From the NCBI GenBank assembly GCA_030148505.1, contig JASBTI010000001.1:23320-87319 (forward strand): DNA of 64,000 bases, written 5' to 3'. This document shows, one piece after another, positions 44,676 through 53,208 of this stretch. This DNA comes from Rhodanobacter sp. (lineage in GTDB: Bacteria; Pseudomonadota; Gammaproteobacteria; Xanthomonadales; Rhodanobacteraceae). A model generated the notes under the pieces. It ran no database searches. It was not told where the DNA came from and was given only the letters and a program-made list of their open reading frames with translations. The translations under genes were made by a program, and so were the position numbers. Positions within the stretch are counted from its first letter, which is position 1. Every line of letters starts with the position of its first letter.

Positions 44676-45980
44676 ATGGCATCCGCTGAAAGCCAGGGCA
44701 TGCACCGGTGCCGCGAGCAACCGGCTGTGTTGAACCGGGACGCCATATTTTCCGCCATCCTCGAACGCCTTGATCGTGACCGAGATACCGGCGGAAACCT
44801 CGCCATCGTATTTCTTCGCGTCCATGGCCTTCGTGAAATCGGCCTGCGTTGTGGACATCTCCACGGGGAGCGCAGTGGAGAGCAGCTAAAAACACTGATC
44901 GAGCAATCCCTGCGACCGCACGACCGGGTATTCCGCGCGGGCGACGAGAGCTTTGCTCTGATTCTTCCCGGCCTGCGCCATGCCAACCACGTCTTGCTTG
45001 CTGTCGCACGCCTGACCCAACTTTTTGAGCAGCCGTTGCAGGGGTCACCCGTACCATGGCGGGGACGGGCGATCATGGGCGTCGCCCTTCACCCTCAACA
45101 CGGTGCTGACCCGGATCTGCTGTGCCGTCGCGCAGAAATGGCGATGGACGAGGCACAGCGCCGCAATGAGTCTTGCGTGTTTTACCAATTGCATGAAACG
45201 CGTGTGGAACTCTTCTACGAAGAACTTCGCGAAGCCATCGAAGCAAACAAGCTTCGCATCTGGTTTCAGCCGATAAGGGATCTGCACAGCGGTGATATTG
45301 TCTGTGTCGAGTCCCTGGCGCGCTGGACCAGTCCCCGACATGGCGAGGTAGCACCGGGAGACTTCGTACCGTTTGCCGAACAGAGCGACCTGATCTCCTC
45401 GTTGACCCGGTGGAGCATAAACGCAACCCTGCACCAGGCGGCCGGCCTTCACAAGACCTATGGAGTAGCCCTGGCGATCAATTTTTCGCCGCGTGTATTT
45501 GCCAACCCCGGCATGGTGGAGCAGCTGATGGGAGCCCTGGAAATATGGAGCATCCCACCCACTGCCGTGGTGGTCGAAGTCACCGAAACTGCCCTTGTCA
45601 ACGATCTCGATATGAGCGTGAAGGTGCTTGGCCGGATGCGTGATCTCGGGGTACACGTCGCCATCGACGACTTTGGCACCGGCTACGCATCCATCGCCTA
45701 TTTGACGCAGTTCCCCGCCACCGAGTTGAAAATTGACATGTCGCTGGTCAACGATATGCGCCGCCACGCGCGAACAGCCAAGCTGGTCCAGGCGATCATC
45801 GACATGGCCCATCACATGGACATGAAAGCGATTGCCGAGGGCATCGAGGATCGGGACACTCACCAGATGTTGGTCGACATGGGCTGTGACCTGGGCCAGG
45901 GCTATCACCTGGGCAGGCCGGAACTGGCGATGGACTTCCTCACCCGCTTTGGTCCTTCGATGCCTATCCGCAGAGACTGA
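44676..45980 (+). CDS. Degenerate GGDEF-EAL phosphodiesterase
   Basis: Taking ATG 44676 gives 434 residues. An N-terminal GGDEF-like domain (about 25-165) has a broken active site, RAGDESFALILP, so it is not a cyclase and may bind GTP or be structural. The EAL domain (about 175-420) looks active: ESLARW, NFSPRVF, EVTETAL, AIDDFGTGYASI, LKIDMSLV, AIAEGIED and GQGYHLGRP cover the usual catalytic acids and lysine. It should cut cyclic-di-GMP to pGpG. It follows the HD-GYP gene by four bases. Confidence 0.93.
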   Translation: MASAESQGMHRCREQPAVLNRDAIFSAILERLDRDRDTGGNLAIVFLRVHGLREIGLRCGHLHGERSGEQLKTLIEQSLRPHDRVFRAGDESFALILPGLRHANHVLLAVARLTQLFEQPLQGSPVPWRGRAIMGVALHPQHGADPDLLCRRAEMAMDEAQRRNESCVFYQLHETRVELFYEELREAIEANKLRIWFQPIRDLHSGDIVCVESLARWTSPRHGEVAPGDFVPFAEQSDLISSLTRWSINATLHQAAGLHKTYGVALAINFSPRVFANPGMVEQLMGALEIWSIPPTAVVVEVTETALVNDLDMSVKVLGRMRDLGVHVAIDDFGTGYASIAYLTQFPATELKIDMSLVNDMRRHARTAKLVQAIIDMAHHMDMKAIAEGIEDRDTHQMLVDMGCDLGQGYHLGRPELAMDFLTRFGPSMPIRRD

Positions 45981-46206
45981 CGGCGTCCTTCCGCAGGATC
46001 GGCCCACCCGGGTAAGGATCTTCACCGTTTGTTGCCAGCCCTTCCAGCAACCTAAAAAAACCTTGTTACGATGCCCTTTCCATGCTGCCTCGGCAGCTGA
46101 CGAAGCGCATGCTCGCAAGCGCAACCGAATCCATGGCTAGTTCAAGCATGGCCTCGGCTGCGGGCTGACATATCCATTACCAGCTTATTGACCGGGGCCT
46201 ATACCG

Positions 46207-47796
46207 ATGACACCTATCCTGCGACGCATGAAGGTGCTGGCGATGACAGCATCGCTCCTCGCCGGGTTGTCGCTGGGAGCCTGCTCCTCGCTACGCACCC
46301 ATCCCATCAAACACCCCTCGACCGCGTTGCCACCCGCCACCAACACCCCCAGCGGCCGCTACATCAAATCCGAGCTGGACCGTCATCACGACGAGTCCGG
46401 CTTCCGTCTGATGACACGCAGTACGAACGCCCTGTTGAGCCGGATTTCGCTGGCTGATCATGCGAAGCACTCGATCGATCTGCAGTACTACATCTTCGAC
46501 AATGACGCTACCGGCCGACTGGTGGCGCAGCGGTTGTTGCTGGCCGCTGACCGGGGCGTACGGGTTCGCATGCTGATCGACGACATCAGTGTGCAAGGCG
46601 GCATCGACATGCTCGATGCGCTCAATGCCCACCCGAATATCCAGGTCCGCCTGTTCAATCCCTTCAATACCCGCGATCCTTCGTTCGTGTCCAAGGCCGC
46701 GCAATTCCTAATGGATGCCCAGCGGCTCAACCGACGCATGCACAACAAGTCGTTCATCGTCGACAACAACGTGGCGATTGTGGGAGGCCGCAATATCGGC
46801 GATGCCTATTTCGACGCACGCAGCGACACCAATTTTCGCGACCTCGACCTAGTCGCGATCGGGCCCGTCGTGAAGCAGGCATCGCATGCGTTCGACGAAT
46901 ACTGGAATTGCGACGCCGCTTATCCGGTAACCGCCTATCGTGGCAAGCACGCCAGCCACTACGACCTGGCTCAGCTGCGGGTGGATCTGACCCGCGAAGC
47001 GCGCAAGTTCGCGCAATCCGATTATGCCAAGGCGACCCTCGATGAGCTTCCCTACGGGCCGTCGGCCGACCGTCCCGGCGCCTGGTTCTGGGGCCATGCC
47101 ACGCTGGTCGCCGACCAGCCAGCCAAGATCGATGCCCAGAAGGACGACCCTGAACTTCGCATTGGCCCGCAGATCAAGGCGATGACCGACCAAGCAAAAC
47201 AGAGCATTTTGCTGATATCACCTTATTTCGTGCCGGGCGACAAGGACACGCGCTATTTCGCCAGTCTGGCCTCTCGCGGTGTCAACGTGAAAGTGCTGAC
47301 CAATTCCCTCGCTTCTAACGATGAGCCTGCCGTTCACGCCGGTTACTCCCGTTACCGTCACGCCCTGCTCGAAGGCGGTGTGCAGCTCTATGAGTTGCGT
47401 CCCGCCGCTGGTGCCCCTCAGCCGGCGACCAGCGGCGGAACATCTTCCGGTGTCAGCCTGCATGCCAAGGCCATCGTGGTGGACCAAAAGCTGGTGTTCA
47501 TCGGCTCGATGAACATGGATGAACGCTCGAAACTGCTGAATACCGAGATGGGCATTATCGTCGATTCACCGTCGCTGGCCCAGGCGGTCACCCGCTTTTT
47601 CGACACGGCCACCGCGCCGACAAACGCCTACCATGTCGTACTGGTCGGGAAAGGTCTGCCCCATGCCGGGCAGATGCAGTGGAACACGATCAAGGAAGGC
47701 AAGCCGGTGGTTTACTACCACGATCCCGATACCACGCTGCAACGCCGGCTGGAAGTGAAGTTGCTCAAGCTGTTGCCGATCGAGGGGCTGCTTTAG
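46207..47796 (+). CDS. Phospholipase D-family lipoprotein (cardiolipin-synthase-like)
   Basis: The product has 529 residues. The N-terminus is a lipoprotein signal peptide (LAGLSLGAC, Cys about residue 27), so the protein is probably attached to the outer or inner membrane facing the periplasm. Two HKD motifs are intact: HNKSFIVDNN with GGRNIGDAYF, and HAKAIVVDQK with GSMNMDERS. The spacing matches two-domain phospholipase D/cardiolipin synthase C-type enzymes. A C-terminal extension (VYYHDPDTTLQRRLEVKLLKLLPIEGLL) is family-typical. It would transfer or hydrolyse phospholipid phosphatidyl groups. Confidence 0.9.
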   Translation: MTPILRRMKVLAMTASLLAGLSLGACSSLRTHPIKHPSTALPPATNTPSGRYIKSELDRHHDESGFRLMTRSTNALLSRISLADHAKHSIDLQYYIFDNDATGRLVAQRLLLAADRGVRVRMLIDDISVQGGIDMLDALNAHPNIQVRLFNPFNTRDPSFVSKAAQFLMDAQRLNRRMHNKSFIVDNNVAIVGGRNIGDAYFDARSDTNFRDLDLVAIGPVVKQASHAFDEYWNCDAAYPVTAYRGKHASHYDLAQLRVDLTREARKFAQSDYAKATLDELPYGPSADRPGAWFWGHATLVADQPAKIDAQKDDPELRIGPQIKAMTDQAKQSILLISPYFVPGDKDTRYFASLASRGVNVKVLTNSLASNDEPAVHAGYSRYRHALLEGGVQLYELRPAAGAPQPATSGGTSSGVSLHAKAIVVDQKLVFIGSMNMDERSKLLNTEMGIIVDSPSLAQAVTRFFDTATAPTNAYHVVLVGKGLPHAGQMQWNTIKEGKPVVYYHDPDTTLQRRLEVKLLKLLPIEGLL

Positions 47797-47856
47797 GCGT
47801 CGGCATCGCGCGACAAGACCGTTACTGGCTCGTCCCACCATCCGGAGTGGACTCCC

Positions 47857-48249
47857 TTGAAAACGCTACTTGCTACATGGCTGCTGTTGAGCGCGCTGCT
47901 GATGCCGGCATGGGCTGCCCCAAGCGCGAGCCGGCCCCTTACCGAGCAGCAAAAAATCGCGTATCTGATCAGCTCGGTTGCGCACCTCCAAAATGCTGCC
48001 TTCATCCGCAATGGCAAATCCTACGATGCCCAACAGGCTGCCGCCCATCTGCGCCTGAAGCTACGCTTTGCCGGAGATCGCGCCACCACCGCGGAAAGCT
48101 TCATCGCCTGCTGCGCAACGCGCTCGTCGATGTCCGGTATCAAGTACACCATCCGCTTCCACGATGGTCGGATTGTCGACGCCGCAACCTACCTGCAAAG
48201 CCGGCTGGCGGCCTACGAACGGGCGCATGCCCGAAGCCACGAACCCTGA
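47857..48249 (+). CDS. DUF5329 secreted protein
   Basis: A 130-residue protein from a TTG start with GGAG upstream. It has a clear signal peptide (about 1-20, LLATWLLLSALLMPAWA). The mature part (LTEQQKIAYLISSVAHLQNAAFIRNGKSYDAQQAAAHL, in part) has the DUF5329 signature, with FIACCATRSSMSG containing a Cys-Cys pair. The family is periplasmic and uncharacterised. It follows the phospholipase gene by 60 bases on the same strand and could share its transcript. Confidence 0.85.
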   Translation: MKTLLATWLLLSALLMPAWAAPSASRPLTEQQKIAYLISSVAHLQNAAFIRNGKSYDAQQAAAHLRLKLRFAGDRATTAESFIACCATRSSMSGIKYTIRFHDGRIVDAATYLQSRLAAYERAHARSHEP

Positions 48250-48557
48250 ACAACCCAAGCTGGACCCACGCCGACAAGCCGGCGTATCGGCAGGCCGTCA
48301 TGCCTTTTTTTCAAGAAGCAGGTCTTCAACACAGCCCCTTGATCTTGTCCGAATTCCATAGCGCATTGCGCGCAAGCGGGACTATCGGGCATCGGCCGAT
48401 CCTATCAGGGCATTCAACAAACTCGAGCACAGGGGCCGTCTTGCGCCGCTTGTGCGGCGGCAATCCCATGGTGGTGTGTTCTGGTTCGAGTTACTCCGCC
48501 AACCCCGAGTAGATCCAATCACGCTACCATCGGCGCCTCCCCATCCCTTGCGCTGCC
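48250..48557. other. Intergenic region before the EamA transporter
   Basis: This 308-base region holds no supported gene. A short GGCA/TGCC hairpin followed by seven T's (48291-48313) may terminate the upstream transcript; the stem is only four pairs, so this is tentative. Confidence 0.35.
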
Positions 48558-49499
48558 ATGGATTCGACGCCCCTCTCTCCGCCATCGGCTTCGCCACTCC
48601 CACTGCGAGCTGTGCTGTTGATGGTGGGCAGCGCCTGCCTGTTTGCCTCGATGGCGGTGGTCATACGTCTGGCCTCCCGCCAGCTCCATCCCTTCGAGAT
48701 CACTTTCTTCCGCAGTGTCTTCGGTGCCCTCTTCGCTTTGCCGCTGCTTTATATACATGGTTGGTCCCTGCTGCAGACCCGCCGCCCCGGACTGTTCCTG
48801 ATACGTTGCGTGCTGGGCATGGGCGGCATGCTCGCCGGCTTTTGGGCCATCGTGAACCTGCCCTTGGCGCAAGCGGTTGCGTTGTCCTATTCATCGCCGT
48901 TGTTCGTGACCATCGGTGCAGCGCTGATTCTTCGCGAAGTAGTGCGCCTGCGGCGGTGGAGCGCCGTCCTCGTCGGCTTCATCGGGGTGCTGGTAATCGT
49001 GCGACCCGGCAGCTCCAGCTTTGTCGGCGGCAGCCTGGTGGCCTTGCTGGCTGCAGGACTGACCGGCTCGGTCACCATCAGCATCAAGTCCCTGTCGCGC
49101 AGTGAGCCGGCCGATCGCATCGTCCTGCTTACCAGCCTGATCTGGGTGCCTCTGTCGCTTCCCGCTGCATGGAGTGTGTGGCAGTGGCCACATGCCGGAA
49201 TATGGCCATGGCTGGTGCTGTCAGGCGCCTTGGGCACGGGAGGACACTACTGTTGGACACGTGCGTTGCGCATGGCCGATGCATCCCTGCTGGCACCTTT
49301 CAGCTATCTGCAACTGTTAATCGTGGCGGTGCTTGCCTGGTGGATCTTCGATGAAGACGTCGACCGTTATACCGTGCTTGGCGCCAGTATCGTGATCGCC
49401 GCCAGTCTGTATATCGCCCGCCGCGAACACAGCCTGTCGCGCCAACACCGCAAGCAGGCAGTCACCGCTCCCGCCGTACCGACGGAGCCGACAATCTGA
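48558..49499 (+). CDS. EamA/DMT-superfamily transporter
   Basis: A 313-residue inner-membrane protein with about ten helices in two EamA halves (about 15-150 and 160-295). Seen: FASMAVVIRLASRQLHPFEI, FWAIVNLPLAQAVALSYSSP, and RALRMADASLLAPFSYLQLL, all RhaT/EamA-like. Such proteins export amino acids, nucleobases or other metabolites; substrate is not readable. The ATG is preceded by no strong ribosome site. It converges with the panE-like gene. Confidence 0.88.
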   Translation: MDSTPLSPPSASPLPLRAVLLMVGSACLFASMAVVIRLASRQLHPFEITFFRSVFGALFALPLLYIHGWSLLQTRRPGLFLIRCVLGMGGMLAGFWAIVNLPLAQAVALSYSSPLFVTIGAALILREVVRLRRWSAVLVGFIGVLVIVRPGSSSFVGGSLVALLAAGLTGSVTISIKSLSRSEPADRIVLLTSLIWVPLSLPAAWSVWQWPHAGIWPWLVLSGALGTGGHYCWTRALRMADASLLAPFSYLQLLIVAVLAWWIFDEDVDRYTVLGASIVIAASLYIARREHSLSRQHRKQAVTAPAVPTEPTI

Positions 49500-49560
49500 C
49501 GCCGCCGCAGTCAGCCCGCGCAGCCACAGCTGGGAGCCGCTGTCGTCTGACTTGGCGGAT

Positions 49561-50499
49561 TCAGAGAAGGCGTCGGGTTTGATAGGCCTGCAGATGGCAC
49601 CAGGCAAGCGCCAGCATCGGCGTCTCCAGGCCCGCTGTCTGCGCCCGACGCCGCATGTCGCCGACGATATGCTCGCCCTCGATGCGCTGGCCCGCTTCGA
49701 GATCGCGCAACATGGATGCGGTGACAGTTGAACCGGACTGGGTCAGCAGAGCCAATGCCCCCTCCCGTGCCTGCTCGGGAATCGGCCAGCCGGCGACGTC
49801 GGCCACTGCCACGCACTCTGCATACAACTGCCTGATGAAATCACCGCCGTCCTCGGTCGCAGCGATCACACCGACGCTGGCACGCATCAAGCAGGTCGCG
49901 GCAGCCAGTGCGGTTAGAAAGCTGTATTTGATCCAAATGTCCTGCAGGATCTGCGCGGAGTGCTTATGCTCCACCCCAGCCTGTGCGAAGGCGGCGGCGA
50001 GGGCCTGACAACGTCCACTCTGGGGATCACCCTCCCGCTCGCCAAAAGTCACCGAGGCGGGACGGCCCATATGCACTACCTCGCCGCTGGCACGTTTGGC
50101 AGCACTGATGAAGCACAAGCCGCCGAGGACTTGCGAGGCACCAAAGCGCTGATCCAGCACCTCGTAATGCCGCAAACCATTGAGAATCGGCCATACCACG
50201 GTGTGCGGGCCTACGGCCGGTGCGATCGCCTCGATCGAGCTGTCGAGGTCGTAAGCCTTGCAACTCAACAGGACCACATCGAATGGTTCGCCAGCGGCGG
50301 CGTTGGCGAGTTGCCCTGCCGTGAGATAACGCACCGGAACCTGCGCGTCACCCAGCGGACTGCGGATCACCAGACCGTCGAGCGCCAGTTGCGCGGCCCG
50401 TGCCGGACGCACCAGAAAGGTCACATCGACCCCGGCCTGGGCCAATCGACCGCCGAAGTATCCGCCGGTACCGCCCGCGCCCAGAACCAGAATACGCAT
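49561..50499 (-). CDS. 2-Dehydropantoate 2-reductase family protein
   Basis: The start at 50499 (MRILVLGAGGTGG) has a GAGGGAGAG ribosome site; a longer frame adds a non-homologous leader. The 312-residue product has the NADP loop GAGGTGGYFGG and the C-terminal domain (KYSFLTALAAATCLMRASVG, DLEAGQRIEGEHIVGDMRRRA) of ketopantoate reductases (PanE/ApbA), which make pantoate for coenzyme A. The Lys and Asn/Glu residues of the family are plausible. A paralog acting on another 2-oxo acid is also possible, so I leave out a symbol. Confidence 0.85.
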   Translation of the reverse strand: MRILVLGAGGTGGYFGGRLAQAGVDVTFLVRPARAAQLALDGLVIRSPLGDAQVPVRYLTAGQLANAAAGEPFDVVLLSCKAYDLDSSIEAIAPAVGPHTVVWPILNGLRHYEVLDQRFGASQVLGGLCFISAAKRASGEVVHMGRPASVTFGEREGDPQSGRCQALAAAFAQAGVEHKHSAQILQDIWIKYSFLTALAAATCLMRASVGVIAATEDGGDFIRQLYAECVAVADVAGWPIPEQAREGALALLTQSGSTVTASMLRDLEAGQRIEGEHIVGDMRRRAQTAGLETPMLALAWCHLQAYQTRRLL

Positions 50500-50620
50500 A
50501 CCGCTCTCCCTCGTTGAATCACTGCAGGTCAGCAGAAGACCTCCAAGCATAGCGATGAACAGCATCCGGTAGCGCTGCGACATTCGTCGATAGACATTTG
50601 CTCCAGGCGGCCGGCACCGC

Positions 50621-51967
50621 TCAACCCGCCGCGGAGGTCTCTTGCGCAATCACGCGTTCGAGTGCGGCGAAACAGTCGGCATCGATGGCGGCGCCCACGC
50701 TGCCGCGCATGATTTCCAGGGTTCGTTCCACCGATGTTGCTTCGTGATAGGGGCGTTCGGCACTGATCGCGTCGAAGATATCCGCCACCGTGATGATGCG
50801 GGTTTCCAGTGCGATCGCCTCGCCGCTCAAGCCGCGTGGGTAACCCCCGCCGTCGAGCCGCTCATGGTGGGCCGCCGAAATCGGGGCCATCTCGCTGAAT
50901 TGTGCAATTCTCCCGAGGATCTGCTCGGTATAGCTCGCATGCTGCTGTACCGCGCGCCACTCATCCGGATCGAGCCGCGCGGGCTTGTCAAGAATCGTAT
51001 TGCTGACACCCAGCTTGCCGACGTCGTGCAGCAAAGCCGCACGCCGCAGCCAGCGACGGCGCGCGTCAGACATGCCGAGCTCCCGAGCAATCAGGTCGGC
51101 GTAGTGCCCGACACGTTCGCTGTGACCTGCGGTAAACGGGCTTTTCGCATCCACCACGGCGCCAAATGCGACGGCGATGGCGTCGAGGTAATCCTCATCC
51201 ACCTCAATCCCCCCTCCCGCCGGCGCAAGCTGATTCACCGCACGTTCGATCTGGTCACTGGCGAGCATGGCCCAAAATGCATCATCATCTGCCACCTGCT
51301 CCAACGCCTGCACCAACTCGGGATCAAACCAGCTACCCGAACGCCGACGCAATTCCTCCAACGTCGACACCCTGTCACTGGAGAACTGAAATACGTCGAA
51401 CACCTGCGCCATCAACGCAATCTGCGATGCCACAGGTATCGCCGCCCCGCGCAGGTGCTCCGGTCGTCCAGTGCCGTCGAAATGCTCATCCAGCGACTGG
51501 ATGGCCAGGGCCACCGACTCCGGGAAGCGCAATTGCCGGGCAATGCTGGCACCGCGATCACAGCGTGTCTGAATCAGTTCCTGCGCCACCGCATCGCCAT
51601 TGCGAACAATATTGAGAATCGCGCCGAGGCGGTGCCGCCAGCCGGCATAGGGACCGGTATGACTGATCACAAAGCCAAGCATCTGCGATGTTCCGCCGCT
51701 GCCCACCCGCTTGAAATCCTGCTTGAAACTGCGGTCGTCGGTGAGATAGAGCTCGCAGATACGCGCCGCATTGCTGCTGCAGCCAAGATCCTTCAGCAAC
51801 AAGGTGTAATAAAGCGCCCACAACGCCTCGTCGTCCAGTCCCAGCTGGCGGCCCACGTGCATGCCGATCCAGCAGCAGCGCACACAATGGCCTTCGGGCT
51901 GCCCCTCGGTGAGATCGAGGGCATAGCTCAATGAACCGATGAGTTCAGCAAACCTGAGTTGGGACAT
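50621..51967 (-). CDS. Two-HD protein with canonical C-terminal HD-GYP phosphodiesterase
   Basis: The product has 448 residues and no membrane helices. An N-terminal HD-like domain (about 15-200) is degenerate: the usual HD pair reads KDLGC. The C-terminal HD-GYP domain (about 260-440) is canonical, with HSERVGHYADLI, LLHDVGKLGV, and HHERLDGGGYP, so it should degrade cyclic-di-GMP. The N-terminal domain may be a sensor or dimeriser. An ATG follows GATGAGGT. It faces the serC-like gene operon upstream and the panE-like gene downstream. Confidence 0.9.
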   Translation of the reverse strand: MSQLRFAELIGSLSYALDLTEGQPEGHCVRCCWIGMHVGRQLGLDDEALWALYYTLLLKDLGCSSNAARICELYLTDDRSFKQDFKRVGSGGTSQMLGFVISHTGPYAGWRHRLGAILNIVRNGDAVAQELIQTRCDRGASIARQLRFPESVALAIQSLDEHFDGTGRPEHLRGAAIPVASQIALMAQVFDVFQFSSDRVSTLEELRRRSGSWFDPELVQALEQVADDDAFWAMLASDQIERAVNQLAPAGGGIEVDEDYLDAIAVAFGAVVDAKSPFTAGHSERVGHYADLIARELGMSDARRRWLRRAALLHDVGKLGVSNTILDKPARLDPDEWRAVQQHASYTEQILGRIAQFSEMAPISAAHHERLDGGGYPRGLSGEAIALETRIITVADIFDAISAERPYHEATSVERTLEIMRGSVGAAIDADCFAALERVIAQETSAAG

Positions 51968-52092
51968 ACCTCATCCTGCCATCCCGTGGACGCTTTCAAC
52001 CCGTTGGGGATAACGGCATCCCGCCAGAAACATGGAACGAAAAGCCTTGCAACCCGTCAGCCGATCTTCCGCGGCAGGTGCCCCGGAATCCT

Positions 52093-53187
52093 TCAACCAT
52101 GCCGTCGCGCGAAGTCATCGACATGTGTCGCCAGTTGTTCCACGGCCTTCTCGCTGACGGCGTTGTACAGGGACGCCCGCAACCCACCGATCGAGCGATG
52201 CCCTTCAAGGCCCGAAAACCCGGCGGCATCCGCTTCGGCCAGGAACAAGCTATGCAGTGCTTCGTCACGGAATCGGAATGCCACGTTCATCGAGGACCTC
52301 GCAGCGGCGGCGGCGTGCACCTCGATCAGCTGCGACTGCCGTTCCAGCGCCTGATACAGCGTTTTTGCCTTGCGTTGGTTGATTTTCTCCATCGCATCGA
52401 GGCCACCGATTTCGTCGCGCATCCAGCGACTGACCAGGTTAAGCACGTAGATGGAGAACACCGGCGGCGTGTTGTAGTTGGAGCCGTGCTCGACGTGGGT
52501 TCGATAGTCGAGCATCGGTGGCAATCCGCCCGGAATCCGCCTCAGCAGTGCGTCATCGATCAGCGCAACGGTGACCCCGGCAGGACCCAGATTTTTCTGG
52601 GCGTGCGCATACACCATGGCGTAGTCGCCGATATCAAACCGCCGCGAGAGAAAGTCCGATGACATGTCCGCTATCAACGGCACGCCGATAGCTTTCGGTG
52701 CCCCGTGGAACTGCAGCCCCTCGACGGTCTCATTGCTGACGTAGTGAAAAAAAGGTGCCTGATCGGAACGCTTCAGCTCGTCCCATGCCGGCAGGTTGCG
52801 ATAGCCTTCTGCGGCGCCGTCCCACACCGTGCGTGCCTCCACTACCGCCGCCGCCTCGCCGATCGCCTTGCGGCTCCAGTATCCGGAGGCGACGAACTCT
52901 GCCGGTGCCCTGGCGGCCGCGGCGAAATTCATCGGGATCATCGAAAACTGCAAGCTGCTCCCACCCTGCAGAAACAGGATGTGGTAACGCTCAGGCACAT
53001 TCAACAGGCTGCGTATATTGTCCTGCGCCTCCTGCAGCAATGCTTTGAACCATTCGGAACGGTGGCTCATGCCGAGAATGGACAGACCGGTATCCGGCAA
53101 TGCCGCGATCGCGCACTGGGTCTGTTCCAGCACGCAGGGTGGCAAGGCACCGGGACCACCGGAAAAATTAAGCACATTGGAAAGCAT
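52093..53187 (-). CDS. Phosphoserine aminotransferase-like enzyme (atypical SerC)
   Basis: A 364-residue PLP enzyme of the phosphoserine aminotransferase family, which makes phosphoserine or phosphohydroxythreonine from 2-oxo acid and glutamate. PLP Lys is in AHAQKNLGPAG; the phosphate-binding SHR and GHRSIGGLRASLYN are kept. The segment QGGSSLQFSMIPMNF is nearer to the Bacillus form (QGGASLQFAMVPMN, recalled) than to the usual Xanthomonad SerC. In Xanthomonads serC normally sits beside pheA/aroA, whereas here it follows an ATP-grasp gene by 21 bases. It is probably a second copy with a specialised role, hence no gene symbol. Confidence 0.85.
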   Translation of the reverse strand: MLSNVLNFSGGPGALPPCVLEQTQCAIAALPDTGLSILGMSHRSEWFKALLQEAQDNIRSLLNVPERYHILFLQGGSSLQFSMIPMNFAAAARAPAEFVASGYWSRKAIGEAAAVVEARTVWDGAAEGYRNLPAWDELKRSDQAPFFHYVSNETVEGLQFHGAPKAIGVPLIADMSSDFLSRRFDIGDYAMVYAHAQKNLGPAGVTVALIDDALLRRIPGGLPPMLDYRTHVEHGSNYNTPPVFSIYVLNLVSRWMRDEIGGLDAMEKINQRKAKTLYQALERQSQLIEVHAAAAARSSMNVAFRFRDEALHSLFLAEADAAGFSGLEGHRSIGGLRASLYNAVSEKAVEQLATHVDDFARRHG

Positions 53188-53208
53188 GACGAGGAGGTGT
53201 CCGTTCGA

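Noticed and set aside
45981..46206. A-run and small GTTGC/GCAAC dyad before the phospholipase gene
   Set aside because: Short stem, wrong order for a rightward terminator; left as unremarkable intergenic sequence.
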